Origin: Saprospiraceae bacterium
GTDB lineage: Bacteria > Bacteroidota > Bacteroidia > Chitinophagales > Saprospiraceae
Length of the DNA stretch: 64,000 nt
Direction: 5' to 3'
Assembly (NCBI GenBank): GCA_028285545.1
Contig: JANQPA010000109.1
Span: forward strand, 1-64,000
Shown here: positions 48,801 through 55,883 of the stretch, one piece after another
How positions within the stretch are numbered: the stretch's first letter is position 1
Layout of the letters: each line of letters begins with the position of its first letter
Notes under the pieces: model-generated
The model's database searches: none
Told to the model about the DNA's origin: nothing
What the model saw: the letters and a program-made list of their open reading frames with translations, nothing else
Made by a program: the position numbers and the translations under genes

Positions 48801-51800
48801 AATCCCTCCAATGGGATAGCAGCAATGATTTGATCAAAAAGAGGACTTTTGAAGATTTTACCTGGCAGTATTCCTATTACAATGGAACAGGAATGGTCAG
48901 TTCTATCACTGATATTGATGGCCAGATTGTTAATTATCAATATGACCAACTCATGCGCCTGGATACCATAAAGGCCAGAGGAGACAGTATAGTCACAGCT
49001 TATAATTATGCTTATTATGCCGGATCGGGTACTCAAAATTCAATAGAAACGACCATCAGTTTTCAACCTGTAACTGGAAGTGATTTAACGACCCGAACAA
49101 CCATTCAATATCTGGATGGCCTGGGTAGGGGAATTCAGACCGTGGAAAAAGCTTATTCAGATGATGGTACTCCAAAAGATGTTATAAAAGCCATTGAGTT
49201 CGATGGCCAGGGACGTCCCTTCAAAGTGTATGAAACCTTTGAAAGTAGCAATTCCAATGGAAATTATATTCCACTTAATTTAATTTCAGGTAGTGACCCT
49301 CATACCTTAACCCTTTATGAGGCTTCTCCTTTGAATAGAGCATTATCAGTAATTGATCCTAACTTATTTCCAACAAACACTTCTTATTCTTCTAACTCTA
49401 GTGCAATTACATTTGGAGGAGTCAGTTATCCGGCTAATTCTTTGATGGAAACAACTACAACTAGTCTTACTACTGGAAGAACTAGGATTTATACAGACAA
49501 AAAAGGCAGACAAATTGCCTCTATCAGATTATCATTAGATGGAAGTAAATCGGATACTACTGCCTATGTATATGATGATAAGGATCGTGTAGAAATCATC
49601 CTACCTCCAGGAGCAAGTCTTGCAGATGCAGGCCTCATATATACATACACCTATGATGAAAGAGATAACATTCTGACTAAAAAAATCCCTGATCAAAATG
49701 CCATCAGCTATCTCTATGATATCCGGAACCTGATGACCTATATGCAGGATGGAAATATGGCGGCTCAAACAAAATGGCTGCATACTCAATACGATGATTA
49801 TGGACGTCCAACCGAATCCGGTTTTGTTACCAGCGCCCCCACAGGTGGGGGAGCAAAAAGTAATTTTGCTGAAAGTCTTACCAAAACCTTTTATGATGGT
49901 TATGGATTACCGAATCCAGTAGATCAAATTAATCTTGGAAAAATAGCCCAGCAGGAGGTGAAAATATTGGAAACCACCAACGATTGGCTCAAAACTTCCT
50001 TTAGCTATGATCTACATGGCCGAATCTTACAACAAAAAGGTAATAATCATCTTAATCTGACAAACCTGCAAGCCGAGGTTATCGACTTTGATTATGATTA
50101 TGCGGACAATATCACCCAAAGTATTCGTATCCATAAGCCTAATGGAACAGATAGTATAATAATTACCGAACGGATGATTTATGATCATTCTGGAAGAGCC
50201 ATCAAAAATTATCATAAAGTAAATAATGAAACGGAAGTTTTATTGAGCGAACTGGAATACACAGCTAAAGATCAAATAAATACCAAGAAACTTGGAAAAG
50301 TAGGTGCCAGTTTTCTTCAGCAAGTGGATTACACCTACATGGACAATGGTTTTTTAAAGAGTATTAATGGCGCTACTTTAGGAGGAAGCAATATAGGGCT
50401 CAATGCTTGTTCAACAGCCATGCCTGATCCAGGAGCTGCGCCTTCAGATGTAACACAAAATGACCTGTTTTACCTGGAATTGGAATATAATCAACCGCAC
50501 AGTAGTTTGGGTTTGGGTTATGCGCAATACAATGGCAACATCTCCCAAATTACCTGGCGGGTGAGAGGCCGTGAGCGCCAAACTTATGGCTTTAAATACG
50601 ATCATCAGAATCGCCTGATTGATTCTAAATATGGTGATATTGCTGACGGAACCAATACTCCTACCTGGAATGATCGTTTTAATACTTCCTATGCCTATGA
50701 TCCTAGAGGGAATATCGATACTCTTATTCGAAATGGCGCTTATTGGGATGGCACTTGCTTCCAATTTGGAGATATTGACAGCCTGATTTATGCTTATGAT
50801 ACGACTGGTGGGGGTACCAATAAATTATTATCAGTTTTAGATGAAACAACTGGCCAGGGCAAATCCTTTGGCTTCGATAATCAAGGTAAAACTGGCAATT
50901 ACACCTATGATGCTAATGGTAATTTAACCCATGACCCCTACAAAGGATTGACCATTTATTATAATCATCTTAACTTGCCTTATAAGGTAGAAAAAGATAG
51001 TACCTCTGATAAGATCGAGTGGTTGTATGATGCCAATGGAGGCAAATTACAGAAAAAGGTCACAGAAAGTACCCTGGCGATGGATGATCAACCCATTCCT
51101 TCTGGTACTTATCAAGCAGGCACCATTCAATCTTCAGGCACTATAGCCAATGGTTCAAGCGTTGAATTTGTAGCAGGTGATGAAATTATTCTAAAACCAG
51201 GTTTTGAAGCTGTATTGGGAAGTGATTTTACTGCCCGAATCGCCCCTAGTCCTGCCTCTATAGAAACGCGGGATTATGTAGCAGGAATTGAATACCTGGA
51301 GGATACCTTAGAGGCGATTTACCATACAGAAGGCCGGGTCTTCTACCTCGCTGGTCAGAGACGATACGAGTATAATATCACTGACCATCTGGGCAACACC
51401 CGCCTCAGCTTCACCGATAAAGACGGTGATGGAAAAATTGAAATATTTGACAGCCTTGCCATCAACGAAATCTTAACCGAAGCCCATTATTATCCCTTTG
51501 GTATGCAGATGGATGGAAATTGGATGCGTAGTGGGGTGGGGGAGACGAGGTATAAGTATAATGGAAAAGAGTTAAATCAAGACTTTGGACTGGATTGGTA
51601 TGACTATGGAGCGAGGTGGTATGATGCCAGTATCGGAAGGTGGAATGCGGTGGATCCTTTGGCAGAACAATATAATCCAGTCTCTGGATATAATTACGCT
51701 CTTAATAATCCAATCGTATTTATCGATCCTGATGGTGAAAAAACAATATTTTATGATTCTGAAGGAAACGAAATACACCGATCTGCTGAGGATGGTTTAG

Positions 51801-52411
51801 ATGACGCTATTACAATAATTAGTGAGGAAAATATTAACTTTTTCAATACAGTATTAAGTTACATGAAAGAAAATAATATGCTTTCTAACGAAAATATGTC
51901 TTTACTGGATGGAAGCATAGAAGGTTTAAGATCGTTAGGTGAAAATTATATGATCGGGGGAATGAAGGATTTAGAAAAGTATGGAGAATCTCTACCTTTA
52001 ACAACAGAGGATCGCATTTTAGATCCTAATACAAATGAATTTTTGATATTAAAACCTGAAGTATCTGCAAAGATAAAAAAGGAAGGAAATTCCTTTATTG
52101 TTGACATGCAAACAAAAGGAACCTTAAATAAAGGTACAGAAAGTCCTGATTATAGAGATGCGTTAATGATCCATACTCATCCTAATGGGGGTGGAATTAG
52201 AGGCATATCTTCAGTAACAGGGAGGAACCTTACAATTGGAGGAAAAGATGGTAGTTTACCTTCAGGAGCAGATTTTGATAACTCAGATAGAAGAGCGAAA
52301 GGTAAAAACGTTCCTTTTGGCTATAACATAATATTATCGCCAACAGCTATCACATTGTTTGCTAGAGGTAAACCAAAAATTAAGGTCAGTAAAAGTTTCT
52401 TTAAAAAATAG
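45803..52411 (+). CDS. RHS-repeat secreted protein with C-terminal JAB/JAMM-like putative toxin domain
   Basis: The protein has 2202 residues. A signal peptide (about 1-25, ending LAQ) is followed by the N-terminal region common to Bacteroidota RHS proteins (VSYHTGVPSIGIPIHVI; WVGLGWNLNGIGMVSR). YD/RHS repeats fill about residues 1000-1960 (YDDKDRVEIILPPGA; YDANGNLTHDPYKGL), with an inserted 3-coathanger-like segment (GTIANGSSVEFVAGDEIILK, about 1775). The core ends NYALNNPIVFIDPDGE at about 1978. The 224-residue variable tail contains HTHP at 2124-2127, PSGAD with Ser2154 and Asp2157, and a strand NIILSPTAITLF, which together resemble a JAB/JAMM metallopeptidase. The HTHP-to-SxxD spacing is longer than usual. 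The gene is 59 bp after the pseudo-protease and 5 bp before the predicted immunity gene. Confidence 0.85.
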   Translation: MIGKHHILILLSVLFLFSKNKRVLAQPINNQVQGVVMPPPDVAAMGKYVDIPVSYHTGVPSIGIPIHVIQDGPLSHPISLSYHASGVKLAEPASWVGLGWNLNGIGMVSRTVMGIPDDGDGGYFSGPDTLPTLADIYGIQQVGRGELDAEPDIFSFNFNGYSGKFFFDKRDTIHYVPQQDIKVLPIKNFGILVGFTILTPDGTRYTFGHDGSQTVTQDIIVSGTSDPSNGVGDHITSWYLLKIESFDRKHSISFHYTSEGYSYKYPSWCSAIIGASSPSCPSTPYVQYQCSPGGYQQTFVDGFRLDSITTSNQTTTVKFIADTLRTDLAPGDGTLGAKRLDEIQIQSGSYCKQINFSYDYWADSGSGLSDKPYAKRLKLNQVNVTNCTGGDVIPPYVFEYYAAPQGSSFMPHRLSKEVDHWGYYNKATVNNTLAKDLLIPTTTLSTLGGDIVIGGADRDSDAEAMKYGTLKKITYPTGGYAEFSFEANQVDDSLQNCVDTTLVSLSNCVGISCACASSGAKTTDFTFSTAQLDGATFSMLLESIYCGTEDSCASSNGYEYLEFTLTIFEVHIDINGQDSLVNVKQMEYNHEVEVKEDFEQMDPEDCYNEATGDLSELYDFEAGTTYRFRVNGFDGKATFTIYGQDCQSEYPRIVGGLRIKQIKLKDVIEDKEINRFFSYTRKEDASQSSGTLFVEPKYDFEVPNGVSTWEYYFSQPSIPLSDFQGTTVGYTYVRDSIAGNGQSEYLYKFNTIGAYSDDYPVPPNLPKFENGQLLKTEILDVSNNLVRKDSIVGILSNQSVSNAPAYKLFYHVLCTDSGGPVDITGYPVPYTLREGFYIPQKQINILDGVSTETNFIYDPNYRHLTPIATSFTNSNGDVTTQRMKYAHEMLDSLSGNDIWEVMIDSNRVGIPVEQITWVEDNQLNGTRTQFRFFNASTGASPTSTDNGTMPYPYLFEKYERTWNSSGTLQAGAWDTIGIIDSIDINNGFPISFTQRGWKRESLQWDSSNDLIKKRTFEDFTWQYSYYNGTGMVSSITDIDGQIVNYQYDQLMRLDTIKARGDSIVTAYNYAYYAGSGTQNSIETTISFQPVTGSDLTTRTTIQYLDGLGRGIQTVEKAYSDDGTPKDVIKAIEFDGQGRPFKVYETFESSNSNGNYIPLNLISGSDPHTLTLYEASPLNRALSVIDPNLFPTNTSYSSNSSAITFGGVSYPANSLMETTTTSLTTGRTRIYTDKKGRQIASIRLSLDGSKSDTTAYVYDDKDRVEIILPPGASLADAGLIYTYTYDERDNILTKKIPDQNAISYLYDIRNLMTYMQDGNMAAQTKWLHTQYDDYGRPTESGFVTSAPTGGGAKSNFAESLTKTFYDGYGLPNPVDQINLGKIAQQEVKILETTNDWLKTSFSYDLHGRILQQKGNNHLNLTNLQAEVIDFDYDYADNITQSIRIHKPNGTDSIIITERMIYDHSGRAIKNYHKVNNETEVLLSELEYTAKDQINTKKLGKVGASFLQQVDYTYMDNGFLKSINGATLGGSNIGLNACSTAMPDPGAAPSDVTQNDLFYLELEYNQPHSSLGLGYAQYNGNISQITWRVRGRERQTYGFKYDHQNRLIDSKYGDIADGTNTPTWNDRFNTSYAYDPRGNIDTLIRNGAYWDGTCFQFGDIDSLIYAYDTTGGGTNKLLSVLDETTGQGKSFGFDNQGKTGNYTYDANGNLTHDPYKGLTIYYNHLNLPYKVEKDSTSDKIEWLYDANGGKLQKKVTESTLAMDDQPIPSGTYQAGTIQSSGTIANGSSVEFVAGDEIILKPGFEAVLGSDFTARIAPSPASIETRDYVAGIEYLEDTLEAIYHTEGRVFYLAGQRRYEYNITDHLGNTRLSFTDKDGDGKIEIFDSLAINEILTEAHYYPFGMQMDGNWMRSGVGETRYKYNGKELNQDFGLDWYDYGARWYDASIGRWNAVDPLAEQYNPVSGYNYALNNPIVFIDPDGEKTIFYDSEGNEIHRSAEDGLDDAITIISEENINFFNTVLSYMKENNMLSNENMSLLDGSIEGLRSLGENYMIGGMKDLEKYGESLPLTTEDRILDPNTNEFLILKPEVSAKIKKEGNSFIVDMQTKGTLNKGTESPDYRDALMIHTHPNGGGIRGISSVTGRNLTIGGKDGSLPSGADFDNSDRRAKGKNVPFGYNIILSPTAITLFARGKPKIKVSKSFFKK

Positions 52412-52416
52412 AATTT

Positions 52417-52926
52417 ATGAAACTAACCATCTTTTTATTCTTTTTATTCGGAATAGGTATGTGTAGCACGGGAAACAAATATGATGAGGAAAAATCCGGA
52501 ATTATTAGAGAAGCAAAATGGTATTTCTATCAATTAAATATTACTTCAGATAATATGCTAGGGTACTATTATGAAAACTCTAATTTAATAGCCACGGAAT
52601 TACTAAATTGTAGTGTCAATGTATCTTCGGTAGATTCTACTTTTTTTAAAGACACTATTGTAATTTGCTTAAATTTCAATAGCAATGAAAATAATGTTCT
52701 AGTAAATTATGGTGAAAAAAATTCAGAATTGCAATTAAAGAGACTCCCAGAAGCAGGTTGTTTTACCTTTTTTGAAGAAGAAATTATTGAAGCAGGGGCA
52801 TTTGTAAGCTTTGAATTTGATTCATTAGATAACAGGAGAAATTTTATTGATCTTTTAAAGGAAAATAATCAAATCTTACATCCTTGGCTTAAAAAAGAAG
52901 CTATGAGGAGAGGTTTTATTCAATAA
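52417..52926 (+). CDS. Predicted lipoprotein in the immunity-gene position of the RHS toxin
   Basis: The protein has 169 residues. A short hydrophobic leader ends FGIGMC, a plausible Bacteroidota lipoprotein site. The body is unlike anything I recognise; it has a mix of strand and acidic helix segments (LPEAGCFTFFEEEIIEAGAF; VSFEFDSLDNRRNFIDLLKE). It starts 5 bp after the RHS stop and ends just before a bidirectional terminator. The position and size fit an immunity protein against the RHS C-terminal domain, and an exported immunity protein would act against a toxin delivered to the periplasm. Both points are inference from context. Confidence 0.55.
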   Translation: MKLTIFLFFLFGIGMCSTGNKYDEEKSGIIREAKWYFYQLNITSDNMLGYYYENSNLIATELLNCSVNVSSVDSTFFKDTIVICLNFNSNENNVLVNYGEKNSELQLKRLPEAGCFTFFEEEIIEAGAFVSFEFDSLDNRRNFIDLLKENNQILHPWLKKEAMRRGFIQ

Positions 52927-52939
52927 ATTACAAATTAAG

Positions 52940-52978
52940 AAAGGTCATTCTAGTAAGTATTTTAGAATGACCTTTTTT
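52940..52978. terminator. Bidirectional terminator between the RHS immunity gene and the XRE gene
   Basis: Arms 52940-52952 (AAAGGTCATTCTA) and 52963-52975 are perfectly complementary, 13 bp with a 10-base loop, followed by three further T. The reverse-strand XRE gene stops at 52978, so the same hairpin can end both convergent transcripts. Confidence 0.85.
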
Positions 52979-53307
52979 CATTGCAAAATCTGCTGTAGTT
53001 TGGTCTTCTGCAGGAAAGCATCTAGGAAAGTAAAAACCATCTCTCTTTCTTTGGGCTGCAGCTTATTGATCTCCAGGATGCGGTTCAGGGTAGCCTTATC
53101 CAGTTTTTCTTCCGTATTACCCACCAGATAATCCAGACTGATCTCAAAGGTATCGGCCATACGCTTGGCGATATCAATAGAGGGGATTGCGTCATTACGT
53201 TCATAGCGTCCGACGATCTCTCTGGATACCTCGATCTTCCTGGCCAGTTCGCTTTGCGACCAACCTTTGTTATCTCTTAGTTGTGTAATGATCTTTTCTT
53301 TATTCAT
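52978..53307 (-). CDS. XRE-family helix-turn-helix regulator
   Basis: The protein has 109 residues. The HTH_3 domain spans about residues 6-60 (LRDNKGWSQSELARKIEVS, REIVGRYERNDAIPSIDIAK, SLDYLVGN). The C-terminal part (ILEINKLQPKEREMVFTFLDAFLQ) is a short helical, probably dimerising, tail typical of chromosomal XRE regulators in Bacteroidota. It is convergent with the RHS immunity gene and oriented away from the TetR gene. Its targets are not evident. It could be a phage-type repressor relic, but no phage genes are near. Confidence 0.88.
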   Translation of the reverse strand: MNKEKIITQLRDNKGWSQSELARKIEVSREIVGRYERNDAIPSIDIAKRMADTFEISLDYLVGNTEEKLDKATLNRILEINKLQPKEREMVFTFLDAFLQKTKLQQILQ

Positions 53308-53613
53308 TTCTGCTACCCCAACCTCCGAACCACTGATTTTACAGATTACCTAATTTCACGGATTACGCTTGATGCATGCAAAAAGTGTAATCCGTGAATT
53401 TCTGTGTCATCCATCCCATCCGCGGTCCAGTCGTAAAAAAATAGTGGATAAGAAAAAAAAATGACTAAGCTTAAAACAATTTAATTAAACAATCGTTTAT
53501 TTAATTATTGTGATCACGGATTCACGAGTTCACGAGTTCACGGACTCACGGGTTGTCTAGTGCAGAATTAGAGGATCATAACATCGTAGGATCACAGCAT
53601 CAAAAAATCAACA
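53308..53613. other. Divergent intergenic region with CACGGATTACA repeats and TetR operator
   Basis: This stretch of 306 bases between the XRE and TetR genes has three parts. 53331-53420 carries CACTGATTTTACAGATTACCT followed by an imperfect inverted repeat (AATTTCACGGATTACGCTT against AAGTGTAATCCGTGAATT). 53486-53499 is the inverted repeat TAAACAATCGTTTA. 53517-53550 is a short tandem run of TCACGAGTTCACGAGTTCACGG. No gene is present. Confidence 0.6.
53486..53499. promoter_or_regulatory. Candidate TetR operator upstream of tetR
   Basis: TAAACAATCGTTTA is an inverted repeat of TAAAC around a 4-base spacer, typical of TetR-type operators. A matching site, TAAACATTCATTTA, lies at 54682-54695 in front of the aldo/keto reductase gene. 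Sharing between regulator and downstream gene supports autoregulation and reductase control. Confidence 0.55.
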
Positions 53614-54189
53614 ATGGCTCGTCCCAAATCAGAAGAAAAATACGACGCGATCATGCAGGTCACCCTCGATCTGGTGATTGAGGTGGGTTTTCATGGACTT
53701 TCGATGGCCAAGATTGCCAAGCGAGCAGGGGTAGCCACGGCGACCATCTACGTCTATTTTGATAATACGGAGGCCATTTTGAATCAGTTGTATATGGATT
53801 TGAAGCAGGTGGTGGCCAGGGATATTGTGAAAGGGTATAAGCCTTTTATGAGTGCGGAGGAGGGCTATAAGCGCATCTGGCGCAATCAGTTTGAGAGTTT
53901 GGTGAAGTACAGCAAAGAATATTTGTTTTTAGAGCAGTTTGCCAATAGCCCCTATATCACTAATATTTCCAGGGAGGAGGGGATGCGGCAGTTTCAGCCG
54001 GTACTGGATTTTTTTATCCGAGAAAAGGAAAAAGGGGGGATTCGAGATATGCCTACAGAGGTATTGTTTCCTATGTTTTTTGCGCCTTTATCGGCTATTG
54101 CCAGGAATGTGAATGCGGGGCATTTGGAGGCGGAAGGGGAGGCTATTGACTTGGCGATGGATAGTAGTTGGCGGTCTTTTATGCCTTAG
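53614..54189 (+). CDS. TetR/AcrR-family transcriptional regulator
   Basis: The protein has 191 residues. The N-terminal HTH spans about residues 8-55 (YDAIMQVTLDLVIEVGFHGL; SMAKIAKRAGVATATIYVYF). The rest is an all-helical ligand and dimer domain with a WRSFMP end, unlike any specific subfamily I can name. It lies 524 bp before an aldo/keto reductase gene, and both genes have a similar TAAAC-type inverted repeat upstream, so it probably represses itself and the reductase in the absence of an unknown ligand. Confidence 0.9.
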   Translation: MARPKSEEKYDAIMQVTLDLVIEVGFHGLSMAKIAKRAGVATATIYVYFDNTEAILNQLYMDLKQVVARDIVKGYKPFMSAEEGYKRIWRNQFESLVKYSKEYLFLEQFANSPYITNISREEGMRQFQPVLDFFIREKEKGGIRDMPTEVLFPMFFAPLSAIARNVNAGHLEAEGEAIDLAMDSSWRSFMP

Positions 54190-54457
54190 TGAGGATTACT
54201 AAGCCCGATAGGGATTGGTAAGCCGAAGCGCGGGATTTTTTTAGACACGGATTACACGGATTTTACTGTTTGGTTTTGGGGTAATTTGGCTAGGTTGCTA
54301 TTCCCTTAGGATAAGGATATTGGAAAGTCAATTCGAGGCGTTTTTTTGACACAGAAGACACAGACTGAAAAGACTTTCACGGCTTAGTTGGTATGATATT
54401 AATGCTAAGATATATAGGAAAAAGGCTTACAAGAATAAATCCTCAATTTTCCGGCCT

Positions 54458-54584
54458 TATTCAAATTAGCTATTTCAGACTTAAGAAAGCGTAAAAAAAT
54501 GAATAGTGTTTGACCCCGATAGCAATCGGGGGAGTTTTACTCATTTTAGCTTTCTGGGACTGAAATAGCGTTAAGATTTGAATA
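54458..54584. repeat. Imperfect inverted-repeat element with CCCCGAT hairpin core
   Basis: The left half (54458 onward) reads TATTCAAAT, CTATTTCAG, GAAAGC, AAAAATGA in order; the right half, read from 54584 backwards as reverse complement, has the same blocks in the same order. The centre is a 7-bp stem, CCCCGAT (54514-54520) with ATCGGGG (54525-54531), and a 4-base loop. It has the form of a MITE or large REP-type element. Confidence 0.6.
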
Positions 54585-54681
54585 CAGCCACGTCCGCCTC
54601 AGGCAGATGGTTCTTTTGTATCAAGACAAAAGAACAGAATAATAAAACTAATTATAAAATAATTGGTTCTATTTAAATAAA

Positions 54682-54695
54682 TAAACATTCATTTA
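54682..54695. promoter_or_regulatory. Candidate TetR operator upstream of the aldo/keto reductase gene
   Basis: TAAACATTCATTTA resembles TAAACAATCGTTTA upstream of tetR: 12 of 14 positions agree. It lies 18 bases before the reductase start codon, which would place it over the promoter or leader. Confidence 0.5.
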
Positions 54696-54713
54696 ACAAT
54701 CAAAACAATAATC

Positions 54714-55745
54714 ATGAATTACCGAAAATTTGGAAACACCGGCCTCTTGGTTTCAGAACTCTGTATGGGAGCAATGACCTTTGGTGGAGCCGGATCACCA
54801 TCCTTTGATGCTATTGGAGCCTTGGGGCAATCAGATGCCGATGCCCTGGTCAATAAAGCATTGGAAGGAGGGATTAACTTCTTTGACACTGCTGATGCCT
54901 ATGCCCGCCATGAATCTGAAGAGATTTTGGGAAAAGCTTTGGGGAATCGCCGGAAGGATGTAGTGGTAGCTACCAAGGTGCGTTTTAGAATGGATGATAA
55001 TGTCAATAATGTGGGTTTGACCCGCCATCACATTATGAATCAGGTGGAGAAGAGTTTGAAGGCTCTGAATTCCGACTACATCGACCTTTATCAAATCCAC
55101 TCGTTTGATCCTATCACCGATATCGAAGAAACACTTAGAGCATTAGATGATTTAGTGACTCAAGGAAAAGTTCGTTACATCGGCTATTGTAACCTGACGG
55201 CCTGGCAAGCAATGAAGGCATTAGGTATTTCTCGCAAGCATGGGTGGAATGAATTTAAGTCGGCCCAGGTTTATTATTCCATCGCCGGGCGTGAGTTGGA
55301 GAGGGAGACGGTACCTATGGCACTAGATCAAAACGTAGCCATTATGCCTTGGAGTCCACTAGCTGGTGGTTTCTTAACAGGAAGATATACCCGTGAAAAT
55401 GAAAGCGTAGAAGGTTCCAGAAGAACGAACTTTGATTTTCCTCCAATCAATAAAGATCAGGCCTATGATATTATTGATGTGATGAAGGAGGTGGGCGATG
55501 CTCATGGCGCTTCCGTAGCACAGGTGGCACTTGCCTGGTTGTTGCATAAGCAGGGGGTTACTTCCGTTATCATTGGCGCCAGAAAAATGTATCAGTTGGA
55601 GGACAACCTTAAGGCGGTAGATATCAAATTATCAGAAGATGAAATGAATCGTCTGGATACGGTGAGTGCACTTAGTCTTGAGTATCCTGGTTGGTTTGGT
55701 CTTTTGCCGAGTGATCGCATGCCAGGGGGGCAGGCCTGGGGATAA
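54714..55745 (+). CDS. Aldo/keto reductase
   Basis: The protein has 343 residues with the full AKR tetrad: Asp58 and Tyr63 (FFDTADAY), Lys88 (VVATKV) and His129 (YQIH). It begins MNYRKFGNTGLLVSELCMGA, typical of the YajO/Tas-like subgroup, and ends with the NADPH-binding VIIGARKMYQLEDNLKAVDI segment. It reduces an aldehyde or ketone with NADPH; the substrate is unknown. It is preceded by the candidate TetR operator, suggesting induction by a toxic carbonyl or related compound. A cloverleaf-like structure follows downstream. Confidence 0.93.
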   Translation: MNYRKFGNTGLLVSELCMGAMTFGGAGSPSFDAIGALGQSDADALVNKALEGGINFFDTADAYARHESEEILGKALGNRRKDVVVATKVRFRMDDNVNNVGLTRHHIMNQVEKSLKALNSDYIDLYQIHSFDPITDIEETLRALDDLVTQGKVRYIGYCNLTAWQAMKALGISRKHGWNEFKSAQVYYSIAGRELERETVPMALDQNVAIMPWSPLAGGFLTGRYTRENESVEGSRRTNFDFPPINKDQAYDIIDVMKEVGDAHGASVAQVALAWLLHKQGVTSVIIGARKMYQLEDNLKAVDIKLSEDEMNRLDTVSALSLEYPGWFGLLPSDRMPGGQAWG

Positions 55746-55770
55746 GGCCTAAAACCTTTTGGGTAATAGT

Positions 55771-55877
55771 TGGACTAAACCCTTTAGGGTGTCTGGAAAT
55801 CAACATTTATGTTGATAAAAGGTATTAAGAGACCGGCTAAAGCCAGTCTATCCAGACAACTTAAAAGGTTTAGTCCA
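55771..55877. other. Structured cloverleaf-like intergenic element
   Basis: Four nested pairings fold these 107 bases. The outer stem TGGACTAAACC (55771-55781) pairs with GGTTTAGTCCA (55867-55877), 11 bp perfect. The second stem TGTCTGGA (55790-55797) pairs with TCCAGACA (55851-55858), 8 bp perfect. Inside it are two side hairpins, ATCAACAT (55799-55806) with ATGTTGAT (55809-55816), and AGACCGGCT (55830-55838) with AGCCAGTCT (55841-55849), one mismatch. It lies between convergent genes. It may be a structured RNA, a composite terminator or a repeat element. Confidence 0.6.
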
Positions 55878-55883
55878 GTTGTA

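Larger units (their letters stand above)
54190..54713. other. Intergenic region with repeats between tetR and the aldo/keto reductase gene
   Basis: No gene is seen. Positions 54240-54270 and 54348-54382 carry CACGGATTACACGGATTTTA-like and CACAGAAGACACAGA motifs. Positions 54458-54584 are an imperfect inverted element (separate entry). Positions 54682-54695 are the second candidate TetR operator (TAAACATTCATTTA), 18 bases before the reductase ATG. Confidence 0.55.

Noticed and set aside
46530-51800. Small frames in other phases inside the RHS gene
   Set aside because: The long RHS frame is uninterrupted for 2202 codons with consistent YD repeats. The others lack starts in context and homology.
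53486-53499. XRE regulator operator instead of TetR operator
   Set aside because: The site is closer to the tetR start and has a twin before the aldo/keto reductase gene, which fits TetR control better. XRE binding cannot be excluded.
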